Notes under the pieces: model-generated
Seen by the model: only the letters and a program-made list of their open reading frames with translations
Databases searched by the model: none
What the model was told of the DNA's origin: nothing
Translations under genes and position numbers: made by a program
Origin: Candidatus Bathyarchaeum sp.
GTDB lineage: Archaea > Thermoproteota > Bathyarchaeia > Bathyarchaeales > Bathyarchaeaceae
DNA length: 7,940 bases
Assembly: GCA_004376385.1 (NCBI GenBank)
Contig: SOJY01000180.1
Span: forward strand, 1 to 7,940
Reading direction: 5' to 3'
Shown here: one piece after another, positions 1-4,721 of the stretch
Numbering within the stretch: the stretch's first letter is position 1
Layout of the letters: every line of letters starts with the position of its first letter

Positions 1-18
1 TAGTGTATATTAGGATTT

Positions 19-242
19 ATGGCAAAGCACAAAATTGGATTTAAACCAAAAAATCCTCTAATATTGATGAGGCTCTTACTATCATTAAATGCTCTGATTG
101 TGGAACAGCCCTAAACAACATACCTTACACACATCATAAGGGTAAACCAGTCTGTTTCGTGTGTTTTAATAAGATTCAAGACCAAAATTTTTACAGTAAT
201 GAAAATGGGAAGAAAACCCTAACCTCAAAGGCGATGAAATAA
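19..242 (+). CDS. Small zinc-ribbon protein, reading frame split by an apparent -1 frameshift
   Basis: An ATG at 19 opens a frame that stops after 31 residues. A second frame, open from 45 to the TAA at 240-242, carries a clear zinc ribbon: two CxxC knuckles (Cys codons at 90-92, 99-101, 156-158 and 165-167) separated by about 18 residues containing a His pair, then a polar tail. The second frame has no ATG, GTG or TTG start. The two frames join smoothly if one base is slipped within the A6 run at 48-53, which reads A-AAA-AAT in the first frame, giving a protein of about 74 residues. The cause may be a homopolymer error, a pseudogene or real -1 frameshifting. Two CxxC knuckles suggest zinc binding; the function is unknown. 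Its tail overlaps the convergent gene at 166-315 by 77 bases, so one or both 3' ends may not be functional. Confidence 0.45.
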
Positions 243-315
243 AAGCCTTAGAAAATGCAAGCATAGTGACCAGTATAACAGCCGAAACAATATACACTAT
301 TTTCTTTTTATTCAT
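166..315 (-). CDS. Tiny membrane or secreted protein, 49 aa, last gene of the tbp operon
   Basis: This is a short ORF with an ATG at 315-313 and a TAA stop. The protein starts with Met-Asn and three Lys, followed by a hydrophobic stretch (about residues 6-22) ending in a small-residue region. That is the form of a signal peptide or a single N-terminal TM anchor. The remaining 25 or so residues are polar and aromatic with one Cys. The main evidence for translation is the GGAGGTGA ribosome-binding site exactly 7 nt upstream, made from the last codons and stop of the winged-helix gene before it. No family is recognised. The 3' half overlaps the opposing zinc-ribbon ORF, and the gene may be truncated. 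Confidence 0.5.
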   Translation of the reverse strand: MNKKKIVYIVSAVILVTMLAFSKAFISSPLRLGFSSHFHYCKNFGLESY

Positions 316-322
316 GCTTTTT

Positions 323-330
323 TCACCTCC
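323..330 (-). promoter_or_regulatory. Strong Shine-Dalgarno GGAGGTGA overlapping the upstream stop codon
   Basis: On the minus strand GGAGGTGA is fully complementary to the canonical archaeal 16S 3' end (UCACCUCC). It lies 7 nt before the ATG at 315-313. Its last three bases are the TGA stop of the winged-helix gene, so translation of the two genes is probably coupled. Confidence 0.65.
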
Positions 331-502
331 TCTTAAGATGCCATTTCTCTGTTACCAAACCATATTCAATCAATCCCTCTTCCTCAAGCCACGACAATGT
401 GAAATAAGGATATTTTTTAATCCCTACCCTTTCAGATAACTCACGTGCAGTTAAACTCTCTTTTTTCAGAGCTTCCAAAATTCTGTCTCTTAAACTCTTC
501 AT
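323..502 (-). CDS. Small winged helix-turn-helix protein, probable transcription regulator
   Basis: The 59-residue protein consists almost wholly of one winged-helix fold. A first helix (about residues 3-13) is followed by a Leu-Thr-Ala-Arg-Glu-Leu helix that begins the helix-turn-helix, a recognition helix around residues 31-42 ending in a 'WLEEEGLIEYG' type turn, and a short wing with a basic end (Lys-Arg-Arg). There is no room for a ligand or dimerisation domain, so it is probably a simple DNA-binding protein that may dimerise through the wing. ATG at 502-500 is preferred: an AGGTGA site at 512-517 lies 9 nt away. A TTG at 505-503 (6 nt away) would add one Met. It is third in the operon led by the TATA-binding protein gene. 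Its targets cannot be told from sequence. Confidence 0.75.
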   Translation of the reverse strand: MKSLRDRILEALKKESLTARELSERVGIKKYPYFTLSWLEEEGLIEYGLVTEKWHLKRR

Positions 503-511
503 CAACCCGTT

Positions 512-517
512 TCACCT
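512..517 (-). promoter_or_regulatory. Ribosome-binding site AGGTGA of the winged-helix gene
   Basis: AGGTGA on the minus strand is 9 nt before the ATG at 502 and 6 nt before the alternative TTG at 505. It uses the same GGTGA core as the neighbouring genes. It lies in the 26-nt gap after the TAA of the preceding small membrane protein gene. Confidence 0.55.
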
Positions 518-528
518 ATCATTCTCCA

Positions 529-681
529 TTAATCACTTACCCATTTTGTGCAAAACATTACAGATGTCCATAAAGCTGTAAAAAAGATAGCTCCTAGGGG
601 CTTTCCGCTGAAACCCATGAAGATTGATAACATGCATAAAAATGTTGCAAGTAACCAAAGATATATGACCCGAATTCTCAT
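529..681 (-). CDS. Tiny two-TM membrane protein, 50 aa, directly downstream of tbp
   Basis: This short ORF runs from an ATG at 681-679 to a TAA at 531-529. The protein has a short basic N-terminus (Met-Arg-Ile-Arg) and two hydrophobic segments (about residues 5-23 and 29-44) separated by a Gly-Phe-Ser-Gly-Lys-Pro turn, so it looks like a helical hairpin in the membrane. Two Cys lie at residues 16 and 44, one in each segment. The start is fixed by a GGGTGA ribosome-binding site 7 nt upstream that shares its TGA with the tbp stop. No family is recognised. Position and spacing show cotranscription with tbp, but nothing links it functionally to transcription. Confidence 0.65.
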   Translation of the reverse strand: MRIRVIYLWLLATFLCMLSIFMGFSGKPLGAIFFTALWTSVMFCTKWVSD

Positions 682-688
682 TTACTAC

Positions 689-694
689 TCACCC
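689..694 (-). promoter_or_regulatory. Ribosome-binding site GGGTGA built into the tbp stop codon
   Basis: On the minus strand GGGTGA spans the last Gly codon and TGA stop of tbp and lies 7 nt before the ATG at 681-679. The geometry is identical to the site at 323-330 and suggests translational coupling. Confidence 0.6.
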
Positions 695-1282
695 TTCTTT
701 TCTGGTTAGGACTTCCGTGTCCTCTAGAACTGTTACGATGTTCTCCACAGCCTTATAGACATCCTCTTCTCTGGTCGTGCCTACACAGACAAGCTTCCCC
801 GCACTAAAGATTAAGAAGACACATCTTGGGTCTTCCATGCGGTAGATGAGACCCGGAAACTGGTCTGGCTCATACATAACCTGCTTTCCAAGCCCGTTTA
901 CAGCGTAGATAAAATCCTCAATGTCGATGGTCACGTCACCTAAATCCACGCTGGCGACCATGTTCACTACTTTGATTTCGGGTTTGCCAATGATGATTAT
1001 GCCTTCCCTCTTAAGCTCTTGGACAACCTTCCTGATCGCCCCTCTAGCAGACCTCTCTGACTTGGCGCCTGTGCAAACCATACTCCCCGTATCGAAGATG
1101 AGGGTGCACGTTTTCGGCTTCTTCAGTCTAAAGGCGAGTCCAGGAAAAGCTTTCGGTTGATACTGGACATCTGGAAAAGCCTTGACTATGGCGTCTAGGT
1201 CGATACCATGTTTGAGACTTCCAGTAGCAACCACGTTGCATATGGCGATTTTAGGCTGCTTAGAAAGTAACGTTTTCTCCAT
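689..1282 (-). CDS. tbp: TATA-box-binding protein (TBP)
   Basis: TBP is the archaeal general transcription factor that binds and bends the TATA box and recruits TFB and RNA polymerase. The 197-residue protein shows the two direct repeats of the TBP saddle, about residues 11-98 and 101-188. Each repeat has an 'FPGL' segment followed by a Leu-Ile-Phe strand and a Gly-x-x-Val-Cys turn. The intercalating Phe pairs can be matched to the yeast pairs by spacing: F46/F63 and F142/F159, each 17 apart. The frame is open upstream to 1399, but those extra 39 residues are unlike TBP. The ATG at 1282-1280 gives the usual archaeal length and has a GAGAGGTGG ribosome-binding site just upstream. It heads an operon of three tiny genes at 681-166. 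Confidence 0.95.
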   Translation of the reverse strand: MEKTLLSKQPKIAICNVVATGSLKHGIDLDAIVKAFPDVQYQPKAFPGLAFRLKKPKTCTLIFDTGSMVCTGAKSERSARGAIRKVVQELKREGIIIIGKPEIKVVNMVASVDLGDVTIDIEDFIYAVNGLGKQVMYEPDQFPGLIYRMEDPRCVFLIFSAGKLVCVGTTREEDVYKAVENIVTVLEDTEVLTRKEG

Positions 1283-1382
1283 CAGCCACCTCTCTCCATA
1301 TTTAGATGAAGATAAGACAGCCGAAGTCGTAAAATGATATTGGTATCGTCTCCCACACGCAAAATAACGCATGAAACGATAA

Positions 1383-1745
1383 CTGTTTCGGTTCTGCATT
1401 CATTGTATCACTTCAAAACTTCTTTACTGGCACTTTCATTTTCCTAAAATTCAAATAACAGAAAGCGATCAACATCTTGGTTTTGAGGGGCGCAAGTCTC
1501 GAAAGGCTTTCATCGTGATAGATTCTCATATATCAAAAAACAATCTGTTTCAAGAGTTGCGAAATTATATCTCAGAAAAACATGAGGTCTCAAAAGAGAG
1601 CATTGTTTTCAGGTGGGAAAAAGGAAGCCTCAAAATCCACGTTACCATATTCCAGTGAAGGCGTGATTCTGTCTGGGTTGTGCTGGAGAAATGGAGGGAA
1701 ACAACGAAATTGAAGACTGTTACTAGTAACTTATTGTTGTATTGA
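1383..1745 (+). pseudogene. Probable decayed gene: protein-like frame without start, with an internal TGA
   Basis: A plus-strand frame is open from 1383 to a TGA at 1656-1658 and continues to a second TGA at 1743-1745. It has no ATG or TTG, and its only candidate start is a GTG at 1515. The translation is strongly protein-like on both sides of the first TGA. Before it are an amphipathic helix with Leu-Phe-Gln-Glu-Leu and two beta strands (Ser-Ile-Val-Phe-Arg-Trp; Lys-Ile-His-Val-Thr-Ile). After it comes an Arg-Arg-Asp-Ser-Val-Trp-Val-Val-Leu-Glu-Lys-Trp stretch. A CGA-to-TGA change would explain the stop. Alternatively a real 47-aa protein runs from GTG 1515 to 1658. No family is recognised. 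The minus-strand frame over part of this stretch (1565-1843) lacks protein character. Confidence 0.35.
1719..1730. promoter_or_regulatory. Perfect 12-bp palindrome upstream of the small zinc-ribbon gene
   Basis: GTTACTAGTAAC is its own reverse complement. It begins 33 nt before the ATG at 1752, the same distance at which TATA boxes precede the starts at 2791 and 4313 in this window. It could be an operator or part of the promoter, or it may be chance. Confidence 0.3.
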
Positions 1746-1751
1746 GTTAAA

Positions 1752-1928
1752 ATGCTTAGAGAATGTAAGGAAATTAGGGAAATCAGAGTTTGCGGCAAAT
1801 GTGGCAAAGAAGTGTTTAAAAGAAAAAGTAATAATTTTCGCACTCCTCAGAACTGTCCATTCTGTAGAGGTAGAGGCTCAATCATAACAAAATATGTGGT
1901 AAGAGGGCATATAGACAAAATCCTGTAG
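1752..1928 (+). CDS. Small zinc-ribbon protein, 58 aa
   Basis: This intact small ORF runs from ATG 1752 to TAG 1928, with an in-frame TGA three codons upstream that fixes the start. It has two zinc knuckles, C14-G-K-C17 and C35-P-F-C38, 17 residues apart, the arrangement of a zinc ribbon. A basic segment (Lys-Arg-Lys) lies between them, and a basic beta-rich tail ends in His-Ile-Asp-Lys-Ile-Leu. Such proteins often bind nucleic acid or act within transcription or translation complexes, but no specific family is recognised. No strong ribosome-binding site is present, so it may be leaderless, with the palindromic AT-rich element at 1719-1730 at promoter distance. It is in the same frame as the probable pseudogene before it. 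Confidence 0.6.
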   Translation: MLRECKEIREIRVCGKCGKEVFKRKSNNFRTPQNCPFCRGRGSIITKYVVRGHIDKIL

Positions 1929-2075
1929 AATTACCATAAAGCAATTTCTGGTTACTACCATTTTCGTTTTGGGAATCAAGAAAAATTAAAATTGTGGAGT
2001 ATAGGGTCAGCCACATAGGAAGCCACTACAACATATATAACAGTCTGACCTCAAATTTTTTAACGGGGACGAGGG

Positions 2076-2125
2076 AAAAAAATTCCGACATCATATTCCC
2101 TGAAACGAAATACAAAGTGTCGGAA
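2076..2125 (-). terminator. Hairpin plus T7 terminator downstream of the DUF4443 gene
   Basis: TTCCGACA at 2083-2090 and TGTCGGAA at 2118-2125 form a perfect 8-bp stem with a 27-nt loop. On the minus strand the stem is followed directly by seven T (A7 at 2076-2082 on the plus strand). It lies about 20 nt beyond the end of the minus-strand gene at 2147-2791. Oligo-T alone can stop archaeal RNA polymerase; the role of the hairpin is inference. Confidence 0.55.
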
Positions 2126-2146
2126 ACAACTTATCTGGAAAACAGC

Positions 2147-2791
2147 TTAGTTGTTGTTTTTTAGTAGTTTGATGGCTGCCATTTTTGCTCCGATTTCTGC
2201 GGTTTCTCTGTTTTCTCCGCATCCCACTATGATAACATCGTTTTCTTTCGGCTTAAACTGGGTCACTAGCTTGTCGTGTAACTCGGGCATACTTTCGGAA
2301 AGGTTCTCCTCGCCCGTAGGCAAAGACAACTTGTTGCTGGAAAAAATTAGCGTAGTTGCCCCTGACGCTCCACTCTTAATCGCGGTGTCTCTTTGTTCCA
2401 TGCCGCTCCCTACTGCCTTAGCTGAGTCCCTGACAAGAATCCCAATGTTAAATGATCCAACCGTCAAAGGGCTGCTGGGAACATCCACTCCCTCGCTGAG
2501 TTTACTTCGCAGATCAGAAAACAGTCTCTTTCCATCTTCAGAGAACGAGATTCCGCTTCTTGAACTTTGAATTATTCCCTCATTTTTCAGGTGCTTCAGA
2601 AGCGTTCTCGTTGTGCCCTCCCCCAACCAGAGCTCTTTAGACAGCCTTATTCTGCCCACAATCCTATAATTACCAATTATTTCTAGCGCCTTAACTACGT
2701 GAGCTTCATTAAAGGATGGAGCAGGCCCAGGTGCAATCTTCCGCGTAACTCTTTCAATAATCTCTAGTAACCTCAATGCCGAAATCCCCAT
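2147..2791 (-). CDS. DUF4443-type winged-helix protein, probable transcription regulator
   Basis: The 214-residue protein has two parts. The N-terminal half (about residues 27-95) is a winged-helix DNA-binding domain, with a helix-turn-helix around Ser-Lys-Glu-Leu-Trp-Leu-Gly-Glu-Gly-Thr-Thr-Arg-Thr-Leu and a Glu-Gly-Ile-Ile wing. The C-terminal half (about 108-212) looks like the DUF4443 domain known in archaea. It has a strand 'NIGILVRDSAKAVGSGMEQ', a Gly-Ala-Ser-Gly-Ala-Thr-Thr-Leu-Ile-Phe strand and a final Val-Ile-Ile-Val-Gly-Cys-Gly strand before a closing helix. The small-molecule-binding look of this half suggests a ligand-responsive regulator, but the ligand is unknown. The ATG has no ribosome-binding site and a TATA box 33 nt upstream, so the mRNA is probably leaderless. 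It diverges from the AK6 gene and ends in a hairpin/T7 terminator. Confidence 0.8.
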   Translation of the reverse strand: MGISALRLLEIIERVTRKIAPGPAPSFNEAHVVKALEIIGNYRIVGRIRLSKELWLGEGTTRTLLKHLKNEGIIQSSRSGISFSEDGKRLFSDLRSKLSEGVDVPSSPLTVGSFNIGILVRDSAKAVGSGMEQRDTAIKSGASGATTLIFSSNKLSLPTGEENLSESMPELHDKLVTQFKPKENDVIIVGCGENRETAEIGAKMAAIKLLKNNN

Positions 2792-2816
2792 CGCACACTA
2801 ACATATTACAAGAATT

Positions 2817-2824
2817 ATTTATAA
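2817..2824 (-). promoter_or_regulatory. TATA box of the leaderless DUF4443 gene
   Basis: TTATAAAT on the minus strand begins 33 nt before the ATG at 2791. That is right for transcription starting at or next to the start codon. No Shine-Dalgarno site lies between, in keeping with a leaderless mRNA. Confidence 0.65.
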
Positions 2825-2967
2825 CCATAACTTAAAACTCTTTAAACCATACCCTGCCAGTCCCAACAAAGATAAGTAATGTCGATCGAAAGAATTATGG
2901 CTACAAGGTTACGGCACCACAAAATTTGATAAAACGGCAGAACCTTTTACTAAAACAGAAAGGACGC

Positions 2968-3579
2968 GTGAACAAAATCAGAAAAGTCATTTTGGTAACC
3001 GGCACTCCTGGAGTGGGAAAAACCGCTGTCGCCCACAAGTTAGCCTCTAAACTGGATGCCATTTACGTAGGCATAACAGAGCTTGTTAAGACAGAGAAAT
3101 TAATCACCAACGTAGACGAGGAACGAAAAACATTAATCGCAGACACAGAAAAAGTTTCAAAAAAGCTGCAAGAAACCATAGCCCAGTCAAAAGGCAACAT
3201 CATAATTGAGGGACATTACGCTACTGATGTTACGCCAAACAAAGAAGTGACTACAGTTTTTGTCCTCAGACGTGACCCCCACAAACTCAAGAGTGTACTA
3301 GAGAAGCGCGGATATAACGAAAAGAAAATATGGGAGAATCTAGCCGCCGAAATTTTGGATGTTTGCCTCTGCGACGCCCTATCTGCCTGTGGCGCCGATA
3401 AAGTCTGCGAGATCAACGTTAGTGGCAAGACTGTGGAGGCGGTGGTGGAAGAGATTATTCAGGTGCTCGAGAAGAAACAAGAATGCAGATCCGGAACCGT
3501 TGATTGGTTAGGAAAATTGGAAAACGAAGGACGACTTGAAGAGTTTTTGAAAAAATTTAGCTCAGCCGAGCAACCGTAG
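2968..3579 (+). CDS. Adenylate kinase AK6/Fap7 homologue
   Basis: This is a P-loop nucleoside monophosphate kinase of the AK6/Fap7 group, which in eukaryotes and archaea acts in small ribosomal subunit maturation with protein uS11 and has adenylate kinase/ATPase activity. With the GTG start at 2968 it has 203 residues. The Walker A motif GTPGVGKT lies at residues 12-19. An 'IIIEGHYATDV' segment (about 78-88) matches the Walker B-like region. The LID-side Arg-Arg-Asp-Pro is followed by a Lys-Arg-Gly-Tyr ... Ile-Trp-Glu-Asn-Leu-Ala-Ala-Glu-Ile helix typical of the family. The C-terminus carries the Val-Asp-Trp-Leu segment seen in archaeal members. Four Cys cluster in the last third. A TTG at 2926 would add 14 basic residues; GTG is preferred because family proteins begin shortly before Walker A. 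The 3' end overlaps the convergent gene by 18 nt. Confidence 0.85.
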   Translation: MNKIRKVILVTGTPGVGKTAVAHKLASKLDAIYVGITELVKTEKLITNVDEERKTLIADTEKVSKKLQETIAQSKGNIIIEGHYATDVTPNKEVTTVFVLRRDPHKLKSVLEKRGYNEKKIWENLAAEILDVCLCDALSACGADKVCEINVSGKTVEAVVEEIIQVLEKKQECRSGTVDWLGKLENEGRLEEFLKKFSSAEQP

Positions 3580-3900
3580 AATCTGCTGTTTTGACAGCAA
3601 AGTGATGCCGCGGCGGTTGGCGTAGGCTTTGGCGTGGCCACTAAATTTTTCGGCGATGATTATGGGTTTGGGGAATCCTACGTCTTCTGCGGCTGTGTCG
3701 ATGTTTATGATCATGTTGACGCCGACTGTTCGGTTCCAATCTTTAATCCAAACTGAACGTTTTTCTCTGCCTCTCCGAATGATCAGGTCAAACTTGCGCG
3801 AAAGCCCAGATACACCTTCCAGACTAGTGTCTTTTTCGGTTTGATAGCCGTTTTGTCGAAAATATTTTGCAGCAAGATTTGCTAATGAAAGTCGACTCAT
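3562..3900 (-). CDS. Restriction-endonuclease-like (PD-(D/E)XK fold) protein with an altered active site
   Basis: The 112-residue protein has the layout of a minimal Mrr/Holliday-resolvase-like nuclease domain. An N-terminal helix with a Gly-Tyr turn (residues 6-20) is followed by a Ser-Arg-Lys-Phe-Asp38-Leu-Ile strand, a Val-Trp-Ile-Lys53-Asp-Trp strand, a Val-Gly-Val-Asn motif and helix, and a Pro-Ile-Ile-Ile-Ala strand. It ends with an Ala-Lys-Ala-Tyr-Ala-Asn-Arg-Arg-Gly-Ile helix-strand unit typical of this fold. D38 and K53 fit the catalytic D...(E)xK pattern, but the Glu position two before Lys is Trp51, where relatives usually have Glu. It may use another acid (E28 or D54) or bind DNA or RNA without cutting. 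The ATG at 3900 has only a weak AGGA upstream. The 3' end overlaps AK6 tail to tail. Confidence 0.6.
   Translation of the reverse strand: MSRLSLANLAAKYFRQNGYQTEKDTSLEGVSGLSRKFDLIIRRGREKRSVWIKDWNRTVGVNMIINIDTAAEDVGFPKPIIIAEKFSGHAKAYANRRGITLLSKQQILRLLG
3584..3599. terminator. Compact hairpin between convergent genes, possible terminator
   Basis: TGCTGT and ACAGCA form a perfect 6-bp stem with the loop TTTG. It starts 5 nt after the AK6 stop and lies inside the last codons of the opposing nuclease-like gene. No T-run follows on the plus strand, so a termination or mRNA-end role for AK6 is only suggested. Confidence 0.3.
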
Positions 3901-3971
3901 TTATCTGCATCCTATTACAGCATTGAAGTCATTCTAAGAAAAAGCTTTTCCTTCTGATGGGTGTGCGTTAG

Positions 3972-4160
3972 ATGTATGTGGTGTTTGTCTGCTACAATTG
4001 TGGGCGATTTCTGCTGGCTAAGAGCACCCAGAAAACTAGAAGATGCCCCTACTGTGAAGCTCGGCTAACACTGATTAAAACAAAAAAGGTGGCTTACGTA
4101 AAGACTGCCCAAGAAGCGTCAAACTACCTTCGTGCTTTAAAAAGAAAAAAGAACAGTTGA
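3972..4160 (+). CDS. DUF1922-like zinc-ribbon protein, 62 aa
   Basis: This small archaeal zinc ribbon begins Met-Tyr-Val-Val-Phe with two knuckles, C7-Y-N-C10 and C25-P-Y-C28, the second preceded by Lys-Thr-Arg-Arg. The remainder is a basic strand (Leu-Ile-Lys-Thr-Lys-Lys-Val) and a C-terminal helix with Ala-Gln-Glu-Ala-Ser-Asn-Tyr-Leu-Arg and a Lys-rich end. The order and length match DUF1922 proteins known from methanogens, where residues after the ribbon also form an 'EEAS..VR.L' helix. The function is unknown; the basic charge suggests nucleic-acid or ribosome binding. A GGTG stretch lies about 8 nt before the ATG. It diverges from the nuclease-like gene across a 71-nt gap that must hold both promoters, though no clear TATA box is seen there. 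The next gene follows after 152 nt with its own promoter. Confidence 0.75.
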   Translation: MYVVFVCYNCGRFLLAKSTQKTRRCPYCEARLTLIKTKKVAYVKTAQEASNYLRALKRKKNS

Positions 4161-4279
4161 ATATGCATGAAGAACTGATTATATCTACGAGATAATTGCG
4201 TATTCAATGGCTTTTGAGTTTATCATTAATTGGTGAACGGCGATAATTAAATGTAATATGGTTTAGTATGGCAGAAGAC

Positions 4280-4287
4280 TTAATATT
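4280..4287 (+). promoter_or_regulatory. TATA box of the four-gene envelope operon
   Basis: TTAATATT starts 33 nt before the ATG at 4313, the same spacing as the DUF4443 promoter at 2817-2824. It fits transcription starting close to the ATG. The rest of the 4161-4312 gap is AT-rich and shows no gene. Confidence 0.5.
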
Positions 4288-4312
4288 GTAAGCAGGCATC
4301 TGTTTCTGTATC

Positions 4313-4684
4313 ATGGAGGTCCAAATCGTGGAAGATAAATCAATAATCATAGCATATGTCATTCTCTTCACAGGCATCGGTTTACTAGCCTTCACATTCA
4401 TAAGCGCCTACATATTCCTCATCAACAATCCATCAATCACAGGGTCATCCGACTTAGTAGATGTTTTTGGCAGTTCCTTGGCTCCCCTGATCGGAGCATC
4501 CATCCGAATAATGTATCTCGGCGTCATGGGATGGATAGGCTCAGGGCTAACAGCACGAGGAGTACAGCTTGTTACCCAACTCAAACGCCTAAACCGACCT
4601 GAATTCCGACCAAGAACTCCTGCAGCCATCAAACCCATTGAACCCATAAGAGCCAAAGAAACTAAAAAAAACGACACAACTTAG
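4313..4684 (+). CDS. Unknown two-TM membrane protein, first gene of the envelope operon
   Basis: The 123-residue protein has no recognised family. It has a short acidic N-terminus, a first TM segment at about residues 11-36, and a loop of some 16 residues (Asn-Asn-Pro-Ser ... Asp-Leu-Val-Asp-Val-Phe). A second hydrophobic segment spans about residues 53-80 and contains Gly-Val-Met-Gly-Trp-Ile-Gly-Ser-Gly. The basic, Pro-rich C-terminal tail (about 82-123) is probably cytoplasmic. The ATG at 4313 lies 33 nt after a TATA box and would be leaderless. Alternatively GTG 4328 has a GGAGGT site 7 nt upstream, which would drop five residues. It is followed by a 37-nt gap and the N-anchored beta protein gene, so it should be made together with the surface hydrolase system. 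Confidence 0.7.
   Translation: MEVQIVEDKSIIIAYVILFTGIGLLAFTFISAYIFLINNPSITGSSDLVDVFGSSLAPLIGASIRIMYLGVMGWIGSGLTARGVQLVTQLKRLNRPEFRPRTPAAIKPIEPIRAKETKKNDTT
4315..4320 (+). promoter_or_regulatory. GGAGGT ribosome-binding site just inside the first operon gene
   Basis: GGAGGT overlaps the ATG at 4313-4315 and sits 7 nt before an in-frame GTG at 4328. The 7-nt spacing equals that of two other sites in this window. It makes GTG 4328 a serious alternative start. Confidence 0.45.
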
Positions 4685-4721
4685 TCTCGTCAAAGAGACC
4701 AAAGTGAAGGAAAACAAGTAG

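Noticed and set aside
1283..1399. 39-residue N-terminal extension of TBP from an upstream start
   Set aside because: The residues are unlike TBP and give an excessive length. The ATG at 1282 has a good ribosome-binding site and gives the normal archaeal size.
1565..1843. Minus-strand frame of 92 residues, Leu/Ser-rich
   Set aside because: It is antisense to the plus-strand zinc ribbon and the protein-like plus frame, has no ribosome-binding site, and its composition is that of a shadow frame.
1383..1928. Selenoprotein or TGA-recoded gene spanning the whole frame
   Set aside because: No SECIS-like structure was recognised, no Cys-replacement motif is seen at the TGA codons, and TGA ends several neighbouring genes. 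A pseudogene is simpler.
2031..2040. TATA-like ACATATATAA in the gap after the small zinc-ribbon gene
   Set aside because: No gene on either strand starts at a suitable distance. A plus-strand RNA from here would run antisense into the DUF4443 gene, and there is no second line of evidence.
2151..2570. Plus-strand frame of 139 residues opposite the DUF4443 gene
   Set aside because: It is a shadow of a well-supported gene with recognisable domains; no initiation signal or family resemblance.
2879..2929. 16-codon ORF before the AK6 gene, possible leader peptide
   Set aside because: It is too short to judge, has no regulatory structure or repeated codons, and its sequence has no protein or leader character.
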